DNA of 64,000 bases. Source: Colwellia polaris (lineage in GTDB: Bacteria > Pseudomonadota > Gammaproteobacteria > Enterobacterales > Alteromonadaceae). The notes under the pieces are model-generated. The model made no database searches. It was given only the letters and a program-made list of their open reading frames with translations, and was not told the origin of the DNA. Positions 52,116 to 61,153 of this stretch are shown in pieces. The number at the start of each line of letters is the position of its first letter. The stretch's first letter is position 1. The DNA lies in assembly GCF_002104515.1 (NCBI RefSeq), contig NZ_NBOE01000001.1, forward strand, positions 1 to 64,000, given 5' to 3'. A program made the translations under genes and the position numbers.

Positions 52116-53735
52116 TTATTCTTCGCTACTAAATATATTTAATGATTTTTGCATCACTTCTATAGTTAAACATTGGCTTGAAAACACCTCGCCATCGATG
52201 ACATATTTAAGTTCATGATTTGCATTTATCACGATTTTTTTAGCGTAAGCATGCTTACTTTGAATTGGCTGTGTTTGTTGAGTTAGCCCTGATAAAGCCA
52301 ATTCAGCTAAGCTGAGCACATTGTTTGTTATATCTTGTTGAGGGTGTATCCAGGTAACATCAAGTAAACCATCTTTAATATTGGGTGCTCCTTTTCCCTG
52401 CGCTAATATGGTTGTAAATGGTGCGGCATTAGCGATAACTAAGCTGGTTGTTTTAATGGTTTGTTCAGGCGCTTCATCTAGCTTTACTTTCAAGTGTAAT
52501 GTTTCGTTACTGCTTACGGCTTGCCAAAAAGCGTGCAAGTATGCGAATTGACCACCAGCATTCTTCTCTTCTCGGTTAGCGCTAGTAATCATTTTGTTTT
52601 CAAAACCTAAACCTGCTAACAGTAGCATTAGGTTGTCGTTACACTTTGCACTGTCAATTTTGGTTTTTTTACCGGCAATAATCACGTCACAGGCTGTACT
52701 TAGTGGAATAAATTTTGAGCTAATACCGTAAAGAACATGCGCAAGGGCGTTTGCTGTGCCCATGGGTAAAATTCCCATCGTAATATCTGTGTTGACGAGT
52801 TCTGTGGCAACTTCAGTTAATGTACCATCGCCCCCACAGGCAATAATTGTTTTTGCACCGTTTTTTATGGCTTGCTGGGTTAAGCTTCTAGCTGACGTTG
52901 TTTGAGTTGTTTCTAAAATATGGCAAACAAAATAAGGTGATAGTCGTTCAATAGTTTCTGCTTTATTTTCTAACCATTTGCCACCACCAGATACCGGATT
53001 TGCAATGATCCATATATGCTTTTGTTGCGAGCTAAGGCTATCTTTATTAAATTGCACTAATGCGCGTAGTTGGGCTTTATTGAGTCCTGCGGTAGTGCGT
53101 ATACCGGTTATTTTGTCTAAAGCTTGAGCTACGGTTAAGTTTTTATTTTTACTTAATAAATATGCTGCCATCACCAAAACTGATCTGCCGCGCCCCAAAG
53201 CACAATGGATAACGACACCATGAGTATTTGAAAGTTGGTTTTCAATCCAATGAACCGCTTTTTGTAACTCTTCTGCTTTAGGGCTTTTATGATCTAATAC
53301 CGGTAGATTGTAATAATCTAATGCTTCGCTCTGTGCTGTCCAATCTAAGCCGTCAAATTCAGCAGTAACGTCTAATATTGCACTAACGCCTTGTTGTCTT
53401 AAGTAAGGAATATCAGACGGAAAAAGTCGGCAGGCCAAAAACAAATTATGTTCAATTTTTTGAATAGCAGGTACCTTGTCATACTTTCTCGCCCATGCGT
53501 TATATAGCTGAGAGCCTAATAAAAAAGGAATAAAAAGCCACCTAATATAAAAAGGTATGCTGCCATTACTTTTTTTTCTGAAAATCCAAGGTAAATCAAA
53601 AATATAGGCTACACTCACAAGTGTTAAAGACAAGCCAATCCAAGCGAAAATAACCTTAATAAACAAACTGCTACTCAATAGAAATACTGCAACAGCTAAA
53701 ATAGCGGCTATAAGGTAATATTTAACGATAAACAT
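52116..53735 (-). CDS. Dual-specificity phosphatase fused to diacylglycerol-kinase-type lipid kinase
   Basis: 539 residues. N-terminal membrane helices lie at about 7-50 and 63-76. A dual-specificity phosphatase domain covers about 90-225, with the signature HCALGRGRS (Cys178, Arg184, the C-x5-R loop) and a likely general acid in the LDHKSPKAEE segment. A DAGK/sphingosine-kinase-type catalytic domain follows (about 238-539): IIANPVSGGGKW, ACGGDGTLTEVA, and GILPMGTANALAHVL. The enzyme may dephosphorylate one lipid or protein and phosphorylate another, at the inner membrane. It is next to phospholipase A, so a role in phospholipid turnover is reasonable. Confidence 0.87.
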   Translation of the reverse strand: MFIVKYYLIAAILAVAVFLLSSSLFIKVIFAWIGLSLTLVSVAYIFDLPWIFRKKSNGSIPFYIRWLFIPFLLGSQLYNAWARKYDKVPAIQKIEHNLFLACRLFPSDIPYLRQQGVSAILDVTAEFDGLDWTAQSEALDYYNLPVLDHKSPKAEELQKAVHWIENQLSNTHGVVIHCALGRGRSVLVMAAYLLSKNKNLTVAQALDKITGIRTTAGLNKAQLRALVQFNKDSLSSQQKHIWIIANPVSGGGKWLENKAETIERLSPYFVCHILETTQTTSARSLTQQAIKNGAKTIIACGGDGTLTEVATELVNTDITMGILPMGTANALAHVLYGISSKFIPLSTACDVIIAGKKTKIDSAKCNDNLMLLLAGLGFENKMITSANREEKNAGGQFAYLHAFWQAVSSNETLHLKVKLDEAPEQTIKTTSLVIANAAPFTTILAQGKGAPNIKDGLLDVTWIHPQQDITNNVLSLAELALSGLTQQTQPIQSKHAYAKKIVINANHELKYVIDGEVFSSQCLTIEVMQKSLNIFSSEE

Positions 53736-53796
53736 GAGTTTTCTCCTATTTTAGATCGTTAGTTCAGTTGAGCAACGTCAGTTAAAGTAGGGTTGC

Positions 53797-54705
53797 TTAA
53801 ATAAATTTTAATTGAATACCAAAACCAATTCGTTGTTGATGATGGTTATAATCAACTAAAGAGTCGCCATAGCCATTAAAGTATTGCATTAGTAACTCGT
53901 ATCTCTCACTTATTGGATATGAAAGGTTGAGTTCAACACTGCCTTTATTTTCACTGGTTTTTAGGTTGTTTCTTATTAAGGTAATGAGATTGAAACTTCC
54001 AAGTTTAGTACCATAGCCAAATTCTGTATGGCCTAAAAATGTGGTGATATCAGGATTATCGTCGCCAGTAGAATCAAAAGGATCATCTTTTGGGTCTTCC
54101 TTTATTCGATACCAGGCTTTTAGGTAATAAAATGAGTCTTCATCACTAAACATGGCAGAAGCAAAAATTCTGTTCCAGCTTCGTGAGCGTAAACCACTTT
54201 GACCATTTGACTGATGGCTTACGCCAAGACGAATTTGGTTAAATTTGAAACCAGCAAAAGTGAGTTCATTCCTCCAAGAGTAAAACAATTCAGGTTCATA
54301 ATTGGTTTCTCTAAATGGCTTCGAAGCTTCACCATTGTATACTTGCCAATATGAAACAGCTGTAAAACCCATGTATAAGCCAGATGTGCTGTTTTCCATT
54401 TGGTATAACGGTAATTTAACGCTAATTTGGTATTTTGCTTCTATGTTATCAACATTTTCAGTATTTAAACCGGTAGCGCTGAGTGTGTTTGGATTACTCG
54501 CATAGGAAAATGGCAAAATATAATTTAGTCTATGCTGTGAAAATGCAAAAGGGTTAGCAATAGCTTTGTTAACAGCCTTCGATCTTTGGTCTAAAATTGA
54601 AGGCTGAGCTAAGTCATTAGAAACTTCTTCTGCACTCATGCTAAAGCTTATAATTAAAATAGCGCTTGTTAGTAAAGGTTTAATACTTTTTAAAATTTTA
54701 ATCAA
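53797..54705 (-). CDS. pldA: Outer-membrane phospholipase A
   Basis: 302 residues with a signal peptide (about 1-24). The barrel shows the OMPLA motifs: SYWQVYNGEASKPFRETNYE and GVSHQSNGQSG...SRSWNR. The catalytic triad H164, S166, N178 has the same spacing as His142, Ser144, Asn156 in E. coli PldA. It is a calcium-dependent outer-membrane enzyme that removes fatty acids from phospholipids appearing in the outer leaflet. The start overlaps the hemerythrin stop by four bases, so translation is coupled. Confidence 0.94.
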   Translation of the reverse strand: MIKILKSIKPLLTSAILIISFSMSAEEVSNDLAQPSILDQRSKAVNKAIANPFAFSQHRLNYILPFSYASNPNTLSATGLNTENVDNIEAKYQISVKLPLYQMENSTSGLYMGFTAVSYWQVYNGEASKPFRETNYEPELFYSWRNELTFAGFKFNQIRLGVSHQSNGQSGLRSRSWNRIFASAMFSDEDSFYYLKAWYRIKEDPKDDPFDSTGDDNPDITTFLGHTEFGYGTKLGSFNLITLIRNNLKTSENKGSVELNLSYPISERYELLMQYFNGYGDSLVDYNHHQQRIGFGIQLKFI

Positions 54706-55130
54706 TTTGACATCTCTGCTTGATATTGAGTTGCTAAGGCTATTTTTTGGCTAGCGCTTAGTTTTTTACCCGCTTGTTGAAAAAATTCTCTTTCTTCTTC
54801 AGCTAAGTGATGGGTAACTTTATGTTGTAATGCTTTCATGGTTTTTAACCAAACAGGCGAATCCATATCGGTTGTTTCTAGCTTGGCAATAAACTCATCT
54901 ATCTCATGGTGTTCAGCAATAGCATGTCGAGCAAGCTCTATGGTTGTATCAAGCTCCATTAGCGGCATGTAAAAGTGACGTTCTTCGGCAGCAGAATGAC
55001 GTTTTAATTGGTGTTTTAGGTCGATAAAAAAATCTCTTCGGCTTGCGGAGTTACCCGATGTCTCTACTAATGCTTTCATTAATAAACGTTGTTTTTCATG
55101 ATCACTACTTAGTGCGGCAAAAATATCCAT
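54702..55130 (-). CDS. Hemerythrin-domain protein
   Basis: 142 residues, a four-helix bundle with the di-iron ligands in order: SSDHEKQ, LKRHSAAEERHFY (two histidines and an acidic residue), AEHHEIDEF, and VTHHLAEEEREFF. The family binds oxygen or nitric oxide, or stores iron, in the cytoplasm. It overlaps pldA by four bases (ATGA), suggesting a shared stress cue for iron/oxygen handling and membrane lipid repair. It is first in a two- or three-gene operon with pldA and the lipid kinase. Confidence 0.9.
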   Translation of the reverse strand: MDIFAALSSDHEKQRLLMKALVETSGNSASRRDFFIDLKHQLKRHSAAEERHFYMPLMELDTTIELARHAIAEHHEIDEFIAKLETTDMDSPVWLKTMKALQHKVTHHLAEEEREFFQQAGKKLSASQKIALATQYQAEMSN

Positions 55131-55468
55131 GGTGTCCCTCTTTTATCATCATTATTTTAAGTACTATTAATACTCAAAAAACTATTAAATAGATCACTTA
55201 ACAAGGCTTTGCTAACGCGGTGATTAACTTAGCTTTTTGTGTAAAGTGATCTAACAGGCCTACTGTACTTTTACAGTAGGGAGAAATTAATGATTTGATA
55301 TAAGCGAGATATATACCAGAATGTAAATATTGTTAAGTTGTTGTTTTTAGGGTGAATTTTTGGTGTATTTATCGTAGGCTATTTTATTTGTTTTAAATAA
55401 GAAGCAATATTTACACGCCGGTGAGTAATTATTTTATGATTGTGAGAATGAGCCTAACAAGCCGTTTG
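55131..55468. other. Non-coding stretch of 338 bases with a hairpin
   Basis: Promoter side of the hemerythrin gene. CCTACTGTA (55259-55267) pairs perfectly with TACAGTAGG (55272-55280) around CTTT. It might be an operator or an RNA hairpin; there is no following T-run in either direction. Nothing else was seen. Confidence 0.5.
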
Positions 55469-57415
55469 CTATATCAGGCTCTTTAAGATTTCTAGATTAA
55501 TAGGTTTAAGTATCGCTTTATTAATGCCAGCTTGTTTCAAGGAAGGTTCAGCCACCGTGGCGCCACTGACTAATATTATCCTAATATTTGGGTGGGACTG
55601 TTTTATCGAATGGGCTAAATCTAAGCCACTTGCATCTGGTAGGTGCAGATCAAGTAATATTGTCGTCCAATTATTCTCTTTGATAAGTAGATCTTGGCAT
55701 ATTTGAGCCGTTTGGGCTTTTACAGCTTCAATACCCAGAGATTCAAGTAATAGCACGGTTACATCTGCGGCATCTTCATCGTCTTCAACCACTAAAAATC
55801 GCTGAACACTATTTTGTAATGCACTTGACTGGTTTTCTATGCTTAGGTAATTAGCTAAGCCTTGGTAAAGTTCGTTTTTGTCGATTGGTTTAGCAACAAT
55901 ATGGTTAAAGCCAAGAGCTAATAACTCTTGCTTTACACCTTTCATGGTTGCAGCGGTAACGGCAATAATAGCGTTATCTAATTTTAACGCTCTTATTTCT
56001 TTAATTGCACGTTTACCATCAAGCGTTGGCATATGAATATCCATCAAGATCAGATCAAAACAATGATTGTTTTCTTTGGCTGATTTACATTGCTCTATTG
56101 CTTGTAAGCCGTTAGATGCATAGCTAACCTTAAGGCCAAATGATTGACAAATTTGACCAATTAATTGCCTAATATCATCCATATCATCAACGACTAACAC
56201 ATGCCCTTGTAGTGGCGTAAGTGCGATAATCTCATGGCTTGTATGCTCTTGTTCAAAAGCCAGTAGAACACGTTCTTGATCAGCAATATCGCCAGGATCA
56301 ATAGAAAAAATAAATTCGCTACCTTGATTAACCACAGAGTTAACTGTTATCGAGCCGCCCATATGTTGAATTAGCTCAGTACAAATGGATAATCCTAAAC
56401 CAGCACCCTGCTCTTTTCTTGATATAAAGTCTTCAACTTGCTCAAAGGGTTTAAATATATTGCCTAACATTTGCTCTGGAATACCTTGGCCCGTATCTGC
56501 AACTGAAAACTTTATTAGCTCTTGCTCATTGATAAACTCAGTCCAGATAGTTAATGTTATTTGACCTGTTTCGGTAAATTTGATGCCGTTATGAATTAAA
56601 TTGATTAGCACTTGGCGCAGGCGCACAGGATCGGAATATATTTGCAAAGGTAAGGCATTTTTTGCATGCATTTTTAATATCAAGCCTTTGTCGGCGGCAT
56701 GCACTTGCATTAAACAAAAAATATCGGCGATAAAGCTGTCGACATTGATAGTAGAAAAATTATATTCGAGTTTACCCACGGCAATTTTTGATAAGTCGAG
56801 CACATTATTTAATAGGCCGAGCAAGTGTTGGCCGTTATTTAAAATAATGTTAAGTTCAGATTCTGCATGTGGCGCTTTGTTACTGTTTAGTAATATTTCG
56901 GTATAGCCCAGAATCGAGGTTAATGGTGTTCGAAGTTCATGACTTAAATGTGCAAGAAACCGGTCTTTTGACTGGTTTTGTGTTTCTGCGTTTATGCGTT
57001 CTAGTCGCTCGTTTTCTATTTCTTGTCGTGCCAAAGCATATCTTATAGCCCGAGCGAACCTCGCTGTGGTCATTTCGCTTTTTACAAGATAGTCAACAGC
57101 GCCAGCAGCTAAAGCAGATTGATCAAGCGCTTCGTCTGATTGTCCAGTTAGCATAATAATGGGTATTGAACAGCCGTCTTCTGAGGCCTTTTCTAATACG
57201 GTTAAGCCATTGTAAGCACCTAGTTGATAATCTAGTAGGCAAATATCATGCTTACCTAAATTTAGTTGTTCAAGTGCTTCTGTGGGGTTAGTCACCCAAT
57301 CAATTTCAAAACTATGGGACGTTAACTGATTAAGGTATTCACTCGTAAGAATGAAGTCATCTTCGTCATCTTCAACAAGTAAAACACGAGCAATTGCTTT
57401 AGGATTTTTGTTCAT
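55469..57415 (-). CDS. Hybrid histidine kinase with three receiver domains
   Basis: 648 residues, no membrane segment. REC1 covers about 10-125 (LLVEDDEDD, phospho-acceptor in CLLDYQLGAYNG). HisKA begins at about 150 (FLAHLSHELRTPLTSILGY), and HATPase runs to about 375 (LINLIHNGIKFTETGQ, GAGLGLSICTELI). REC2 is at about 398-515 (LVVDDMDDI, LILMDIHMPTLDG) and REC3 at about 530-648 (VVEDDEDAA, ILLDLHLPDASG). With an input receiver it is a cytoplasmic phosphorelay hub, driven by another kinase rather than by a ligand. It lies 18 bases after the Rcp-type regulator gene and is last in the signalling operon. Confidence 0.92.
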   Translation of the reverse strand: MNKNPKAIARVLLVEDDEDDFILTSEYLNQLTSHSFEIDWVTNPTEALEQLNLGKHDICLLDYQLGAYNGLTVLEKASEDGCSIPIIMLTGQSDEALDQSALAAGAVDYLVKSEMTTARFARAIRYALARQEIENERLERINAETQNQSKDRFLAHLSHELRTPLTSILGYTEILLNSNKAPHAESELNIILNNGQHLLGLLNNVLDLSKIAVGKLEYNFSTINVDSFIADIFCLMQVHAADKGLILKMHAKNALPLQIYSDPVRLRQVLINLIHNGIKFTETGQITLTIWTEFINEQELIKFSVADTGQGIPEQMLGNIFKPFEQVEDFISRKEQGAGLGLSICTELIQHMGGSITVNSVVNQGSEFIFSIDPGDIADQERVLLAFEQEHTSHEIIALTPLQGHVLVVDDMDDIRQLIGQICQSFGLKVSYASNGLQAIEQCKSAKENNHCFDLILMDIHMPTLDGKRAIKEIRALKLDNAIIAVTAATMKGVKQELLALGFNHIVAKPIDKNELYQGLANYLSIENQSSALQNSVQRFLVVEDDEDAADVTVLLLESLGIEAVKAQTAQICQDLLIKENNWTTILLDLHLPDASGLDLAHSIKQSHPNIRIILVSGATVAEPSLKQAGINKAILKPINLEILKSLI

Positions 57416-57433
57416 ATTTATTGGCTTTATAAT

Positions 57434-57886
57434 TTACTCATTCGGTAATTCAACAAACTCTATCCAGTATTTTCCTAATGCTTTCATGAGTTCAACTAAG
57501 CCTTCAAAATTAACGGGTTTAGTAATGTACGAAGCAGCCCCTAAGTTATAACCTTTAACTTTGTCTTCTTCTTGCCCTGAAGTAGTGAGTATAACAACGG
57601 GAATATTTCGCAATTCTTCATCTGCTTTAATCTCTTTTAGCGCTTCTCTGCCATCTTTTCTTGGCATGTTTAAATCAAGGAGAATCAGTCCTGGTCTGGG
57701 TGATTTTTCAGGATCTGCATATTTACCTTCTCTTTTGAGGTATTCAAGCAACTCAACACCGTCTTCTACGCAATATAAGTTATTTCTAACTCGGCTTTCT
57801 TGCAAAGCGTCTTGGGTGAGAAGACGATCATCTTCATCGTCATCGGCCATTAATATAGTGAAAGGCTTGCCTGTACTATTAAGCAT
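57434..57886 (-). CDS. Single-domain response regulator, Rcp1-like
   Basis: 150 residues, receiver only: LMADDDEDDRLLTQDAL, the phospho-acceptor aspartate in LILLDLNMPRKDG, and ITKPVNFEGL near the end. The RKDG and extended loop features are those of regulators paired with phytochrome-type kinases. It overlaps the CHASE3 kinase gene by eight bases and precedes the hybrid kinase. It probably shuttles phosphate between them. Confidence 0.9.
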   Translation of the reverse strand: MLNSTGKPFTILMADDDEDDRLLTQDALQESRVRNNLYCVEDGVELLEYLKREGKYADPEKSPRPGLILLDLNMPRKDGREALKEIKADEELRNIPVVILTTSGQEEDKVKGYNLGAASYITKPVNFEGLVELMKALGKYWIEFVELPNE

Positions 57887-59354
57887 TAATATTTTCTCCG
57901 CTTAAATCAATTAAAGTATTATTAAAAGGTATTTCGATTTTGAAATTTGTTCCTTCACCTAAAACGCTTGTTGCTGAAATGTTACCTCCATGGCGTTCAA
58001 CAATTCTTCTGCAAATTGCTAAACCAATTCCGGTGCCTTTATATTCAGTTCTGGCGTGTAGGCGCTGAAATGGTACAAATATTTTATCAGAAAACTCCTG
58101 CTCAAACCCTATACCATTGTCTTTTACAGTAATAACATGCCATTGTTCTTGGTTTGTTGTTTCTTGGCTATATTGTATTTTAATAACAGGTTTAACATCA
58201 TTTTTTCTAAACTTAATAGCGTTAGAAATTAAATTAAGAAAAAGGTGGTGCATTTGGCTTGCATCAGCATTAATTTCGGGCATTTTATCTAGTGTAATTG
58301 TTGCGCCGCTTTCTTCGATACTAATTTCTATATCACCAATGGTATTTTTTATGAGTTGTTGTAAAGGAACATTTTTAAAAGGCTTTCCGCGTGTAGATAT
58401 ACGAGAAAATTCAAGTAGGTCATTGATTAAGTTTGACATTCTCTCTGCTGCATTTTTCATTCTATCAATGTAGTCAGCGCCCTTTTCGTCTAACAATTTG
58501 GCGTAGTTTGTTTGCAACCTGTCACCAAATGCTCTAATTTTTCTTAGCGGTTCTTGTAAATCATGTGATGCAACAAAAGCAAAGTCTTCTAGTTCACGGT
58601 TACTGCGCGATAATTCCTCAGAGTAAAGCGTAAGGTCTTTGGTGCGCACTGCAACTTTATGCGCTAAATCTTCATTTTGCTGTTCAAGCTGTAGACGATA
58701 TTTTAATTCGCTTTTACTACTTAACCGTGCAAAAAAGGCTAACCCTAATAGTAATAGTGTACTGGTAATGCCTGAAATGGCGAAAGTAACTTTTGCTTCA
58801 CGCTCGATTGTTGAAAGAATGGCAAACAGTGTATTTCGATAATTTATTTCCCGTATTTTTATATACTCTAAGTCTGCTCTAAACTCTTTATATAAGTCGC
58901 GACCTGTACCTGTCATTACTTGTTTTAACGCGCGCTTTTCTTTATCAGCTAATGCTAGTTCAACAGTTTTAATTAATTCATCGGTTTTTTGCTCTACTAA
59001 AATAAGTAAAGCTGCAATTCTTTCTGTTTGTCCTGGTACTTCAGAACGTAATTCTCTGGTATTAGTCAGTTGTTCATTTAGACTATTTAAGGCATCTTCA
59101 TAAGGGGTTAAGTATTCTGGTATTTCAGTTAATAAATATCCTCGTTGGCCTGTTTCAGCCATTAATACTAAGCTATGTAGATTGTCTATCTCTCCAATAA
59201 TATCGCCGGTATTGTATAAACTACTTTGCGTATTAGATAAATCTTCAATGGTTTTTATCGCTAAATAACCGTTGGTAATTATCATCATAACAACGATGCT
59301 TGAGATCAGTGCCCAATTAAATAATGTATTGTCGAAAAGTGTTTTAATTTTCAT
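57879..59354 (-). CDS. CHASE3-domain sensor histidine kinase
   Basis: 491 residues. TM1 is at about 15-33 and a CHASE3 periplasmic domain at about 38-180 (LVLMAETGQRGYLLT is its typical helix). TM2 at about 186-207 and a coiled coil (LQLEQQNEDLAHKVAVRTKDL) lead into HisKA FVASHDLQEPLRKIRAFGDR. HATPase carries LFLNLISNAIKFRKND and GTGIGLAICRRIVERHGG. It is the membrane input of the signalling cluster. The HisKA/HATPase pair is of the phytochrome/CikA type, matching its Rcp-like partner. Confidence 0.92.
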   Translation of the reverse strand: MKIKTLFDNTLFNWALISSIVVMMIITNGYLAIKTIEDLSNTQSSLYNTGDIIGEIDNLHSLVLMAETGQRGYLLTEIPEYLTPYEDALNSLNEQLTNTRELRSEVPGQTERIAALLILVEQKTDELIKTVELALADKEKRALKQVMTGTGRDLYKEFRADLEYIKIREINYRNTLFAILSTIEREAKVTFAISGITSTLLLLGLAFFARLSSKSELKYRLQLEQQNEDLAHKVAVRTKDLTLYSEELSRSNRELEDFAFVASHDLQEPLRKIRAFGDRLQTNYAKLLDEKGADYIDRMKNAAERMSNLINDLLEFSRISTRGKPFKNVPLQQLIKNTIGDIEISIEESGATITLDKMPEINADASQMHHLFLNLISNAIKFRKNDVKPVIKIQYSQETTNQEQWHVITVKDNGIGFEQEFSDKIFVPFQRLHARTEYKGTGIGLAICRRIVERHGGNISATSVLGEGTNFKIEIPFNNTLIDLSGENINA

Positions 59355-59418
59355 TTTTACTCATTTGCTGGTCAGTTAAGAAACCTGAAGTTTTCTGTTT
59401 GATTTTTACGGAAAATAA

Positions 59419-59631
59419 TTAATCATCATGAGAGAATTCAGCAATATCTTGTAAATACTTGCTACAATCTTGGCAAGCATCAATTATTTTATTTACCGCG
59501 GCGATTGCTTTGTCTTTAGGCATATCGTTGTCGAGCACCATTTTTATCAACTCAGCTTGCATCGAAATTCTATTTAAAGGCGCACGAGTATCATGTATTA
59601 ATTGATTAATATCGTTTTTTTCTTGATTCAT
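59419..59631 (-). CDS. Stand-alone H-box (DHp-like) mini-protein
   Basis: 70 residues with the histidine-kinase H-box pattern LIHDTRAPLNRISMQAELIK, whose H13 is the position phosphorylated in kinases, then a second helix (ACQDCSKYLQDIAEF). This is a dimerisation/phosphotransfer hairpin without ATPase or sensor. It ends 44 bases upstream of the ORF of no other gene in its frame: the region between it and the CHASE3 gene (59355-59418) carries no missing ATPase part, so it is not simply a truncated kinase. It may act as a phosphotransfer intermediate or a decoy dimer partner. The ribosome-binding site is fair (AAAAAGGCAATA). Confidence 0.7.
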   Translation of the reverse strand: MNQEKNDINQLIHDTRAPLNRISMQAELIKMVLDNDMPKDKAIAAVNKIIDACQDCSKYLQDIAEFSHDD

Positions 59632-59674
59632 GTTATTGCCTTTTTTATTGAAATTTTAGCCACTTATTAGGATG

Positions 59675-61003
59675 TTAATCGGTAAAGTCACCGTATGCAT
59701 GTAATCTGTTGTATAAGGTTTTTGTACTAATACCTAGCATTTCAGCTGCTTGGGTTTTATTGCCATCAACTTTATTTAGCGTTACACGAATAAGTTCTTT
59801 TTCAAGTCCTTCAATGGTTTGGCCTGCCGAAATAGCAGATGAATTATTTGTGTTAGACGCGAATGGTGAGATAAAACTACTTGGTAATTGCATTACTTTT
59901 GTTGTCGGGTCACTCATAATAAATGCACGGTGTATTGCGTGTCTAAGTTCTCTAACATTACCTGGCCAAGGATTATTTTTTAATATATCTAACTGCGCGG
60001 TTGTCCAAATAAACTCGGCATCATTTTCATCGTTCAGTTGTTGTAAAAATACTTCGGCAAGTAAAGGAATGTCTTCTTTTCTTTCGCTCAATGATGGAAT
60101 GCTAATTGGAAAAACGGCTAAACGATAATACACATCTTCACGAATAACTTTTCCTTCAGCTAACTCAGCCATTGTTCTGTTTGTAGCAGAAACAACGCGG
60201 CAATTAACCTTGATTTCTTGTGTGCCGCCGACAGGTGTTACGCGTTTGTTTTCTAATGCGCGCAATAAGTTTGGTTGCATGTCGATTGGCATTTCGGTTA
60301 TTTCATCAAGAAATAGTGTACCGTGACCAGCTCGAACAAATACGCCATCTTTGCGGGCAACAGCGCCTGTAAATGCGCCTTTTTCATGACCAAATAACTC
60401 ACTGCTAATGAGATCTTTCGATATCGCACCACAGTTAGTAGCAACGATGGGATCCGTTGCCCCAGTAGAAGCATGAATGGCATTCGCAACAACCTCCTTA
60501 CCAACACCACTTTCCCCCATAAGCATAACGTTAGCAGAGGTTTTAGCTACTCGTTCAATCATGGTATAAAGCTCTTGCATAGGCTTTGACTCACCTACTA
60601 AGCAGCCAAAATGCAAGGTTGGCATTTTACTGTTGGTTTTTTTAGATTGTTTAGTTTTTCTATTGAGTGTTGCTTCAATATCTTCACGTTGCAGCGGTTT
60701 GACTATGTAGTTAACTTTTGGCCCACACAAACCGGCAAGCATACCTTTAACTGAAGGGTGACCAGTTATAAGTGTTATATAAGGGCTGAGGTTATTTTTT
60801 TGCAAAAAGTCTATCAGGTGTAAGCCGCTACCATCTGGTAACATGAAATCAAGCAAAACATGATCAAATTGCTGATTGGTTAGCCATTCCTCTGCTTCTT
60901 TTAAAGTAGATGCAACATAAACATCATGGCCAATAAATTCGATTATTTGACATGCAACTTCTGTAAATTCTGCATCGTCATCCACCAAAAGCACTTGTAG
61001 CAT
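59675..61003 (-). CDS. NtrC-family sigma-54-dependent response regulator
   Basis: 442 residues. The receiver domain (about 1-120) has LLVDDDAEFTEV, the phospho-acceptor in VLLDFMLPDGSG, and VKPLQREDIE. The AAA+ domain (about 140-365) has Walker A GESGVGKE, the sigma-54 contact motif GAFTGA, Walker B GTLFLDEITEMP, and the arginine-finger segment. A Fis-type helix-turn-helix closes the protein (NKTQAAEMLGISTKTLYNRL). It activates sigma-54 promoters when phosphorylated. It is first in the signalling operon and points to the same strand as the two kinases and the H-box mini-protein. Confidence 0.93.
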   Translation of the reverse strand: MLQVLLVDDDAEFTEVACQIIEFIGHDVYVASTLKEAEEWLTNQQFDHVLLDFMLPDGSGLHLIDFLQKNNLSPYITLITGHPSVKGMLAGLCGPKVNYIVKPLQREDIEATLNRKTKQSKKTNSKMPTLHFGCLVGESKPMQELYTMIERVAKTSANVMLMGESGVGKEVVANAIHASTGATDPIVATNCGAISKDLISSELFGHEKGAFTGAVARKDGVFVRAGHGTLFLDEITEMPIDMQPNLLRALENKRVTPVGGTQEIKVNCRVVSATNRTMAELAEGKVIREDVYYRLAVFPISIPSLSERKEDIPLLAEVFLQQLNDENDAEFIWTTAQLDILKNNPWPGNVRELRHAIHRAFIMSDPTTKVMQLPSSFISPFASNTNNSSAISAGQTIEGLEKELIRVTLNKVDGNKTQAAEMLGISTKTLYNRLHAYGDFTD

Positions 61004-61153
61004 ATTAATTTCCTTTGAACGTTACTAGGTAACGCTTTTTATAATCGTAAGATAGTAACAAATAACGTGAAATGTGACTAACAAAGTTAAATTGATAATT
61101 TATATTTTAATGTAGTAATATGCGTAGTTCATAAAATAAAAGGAGTATATCTC

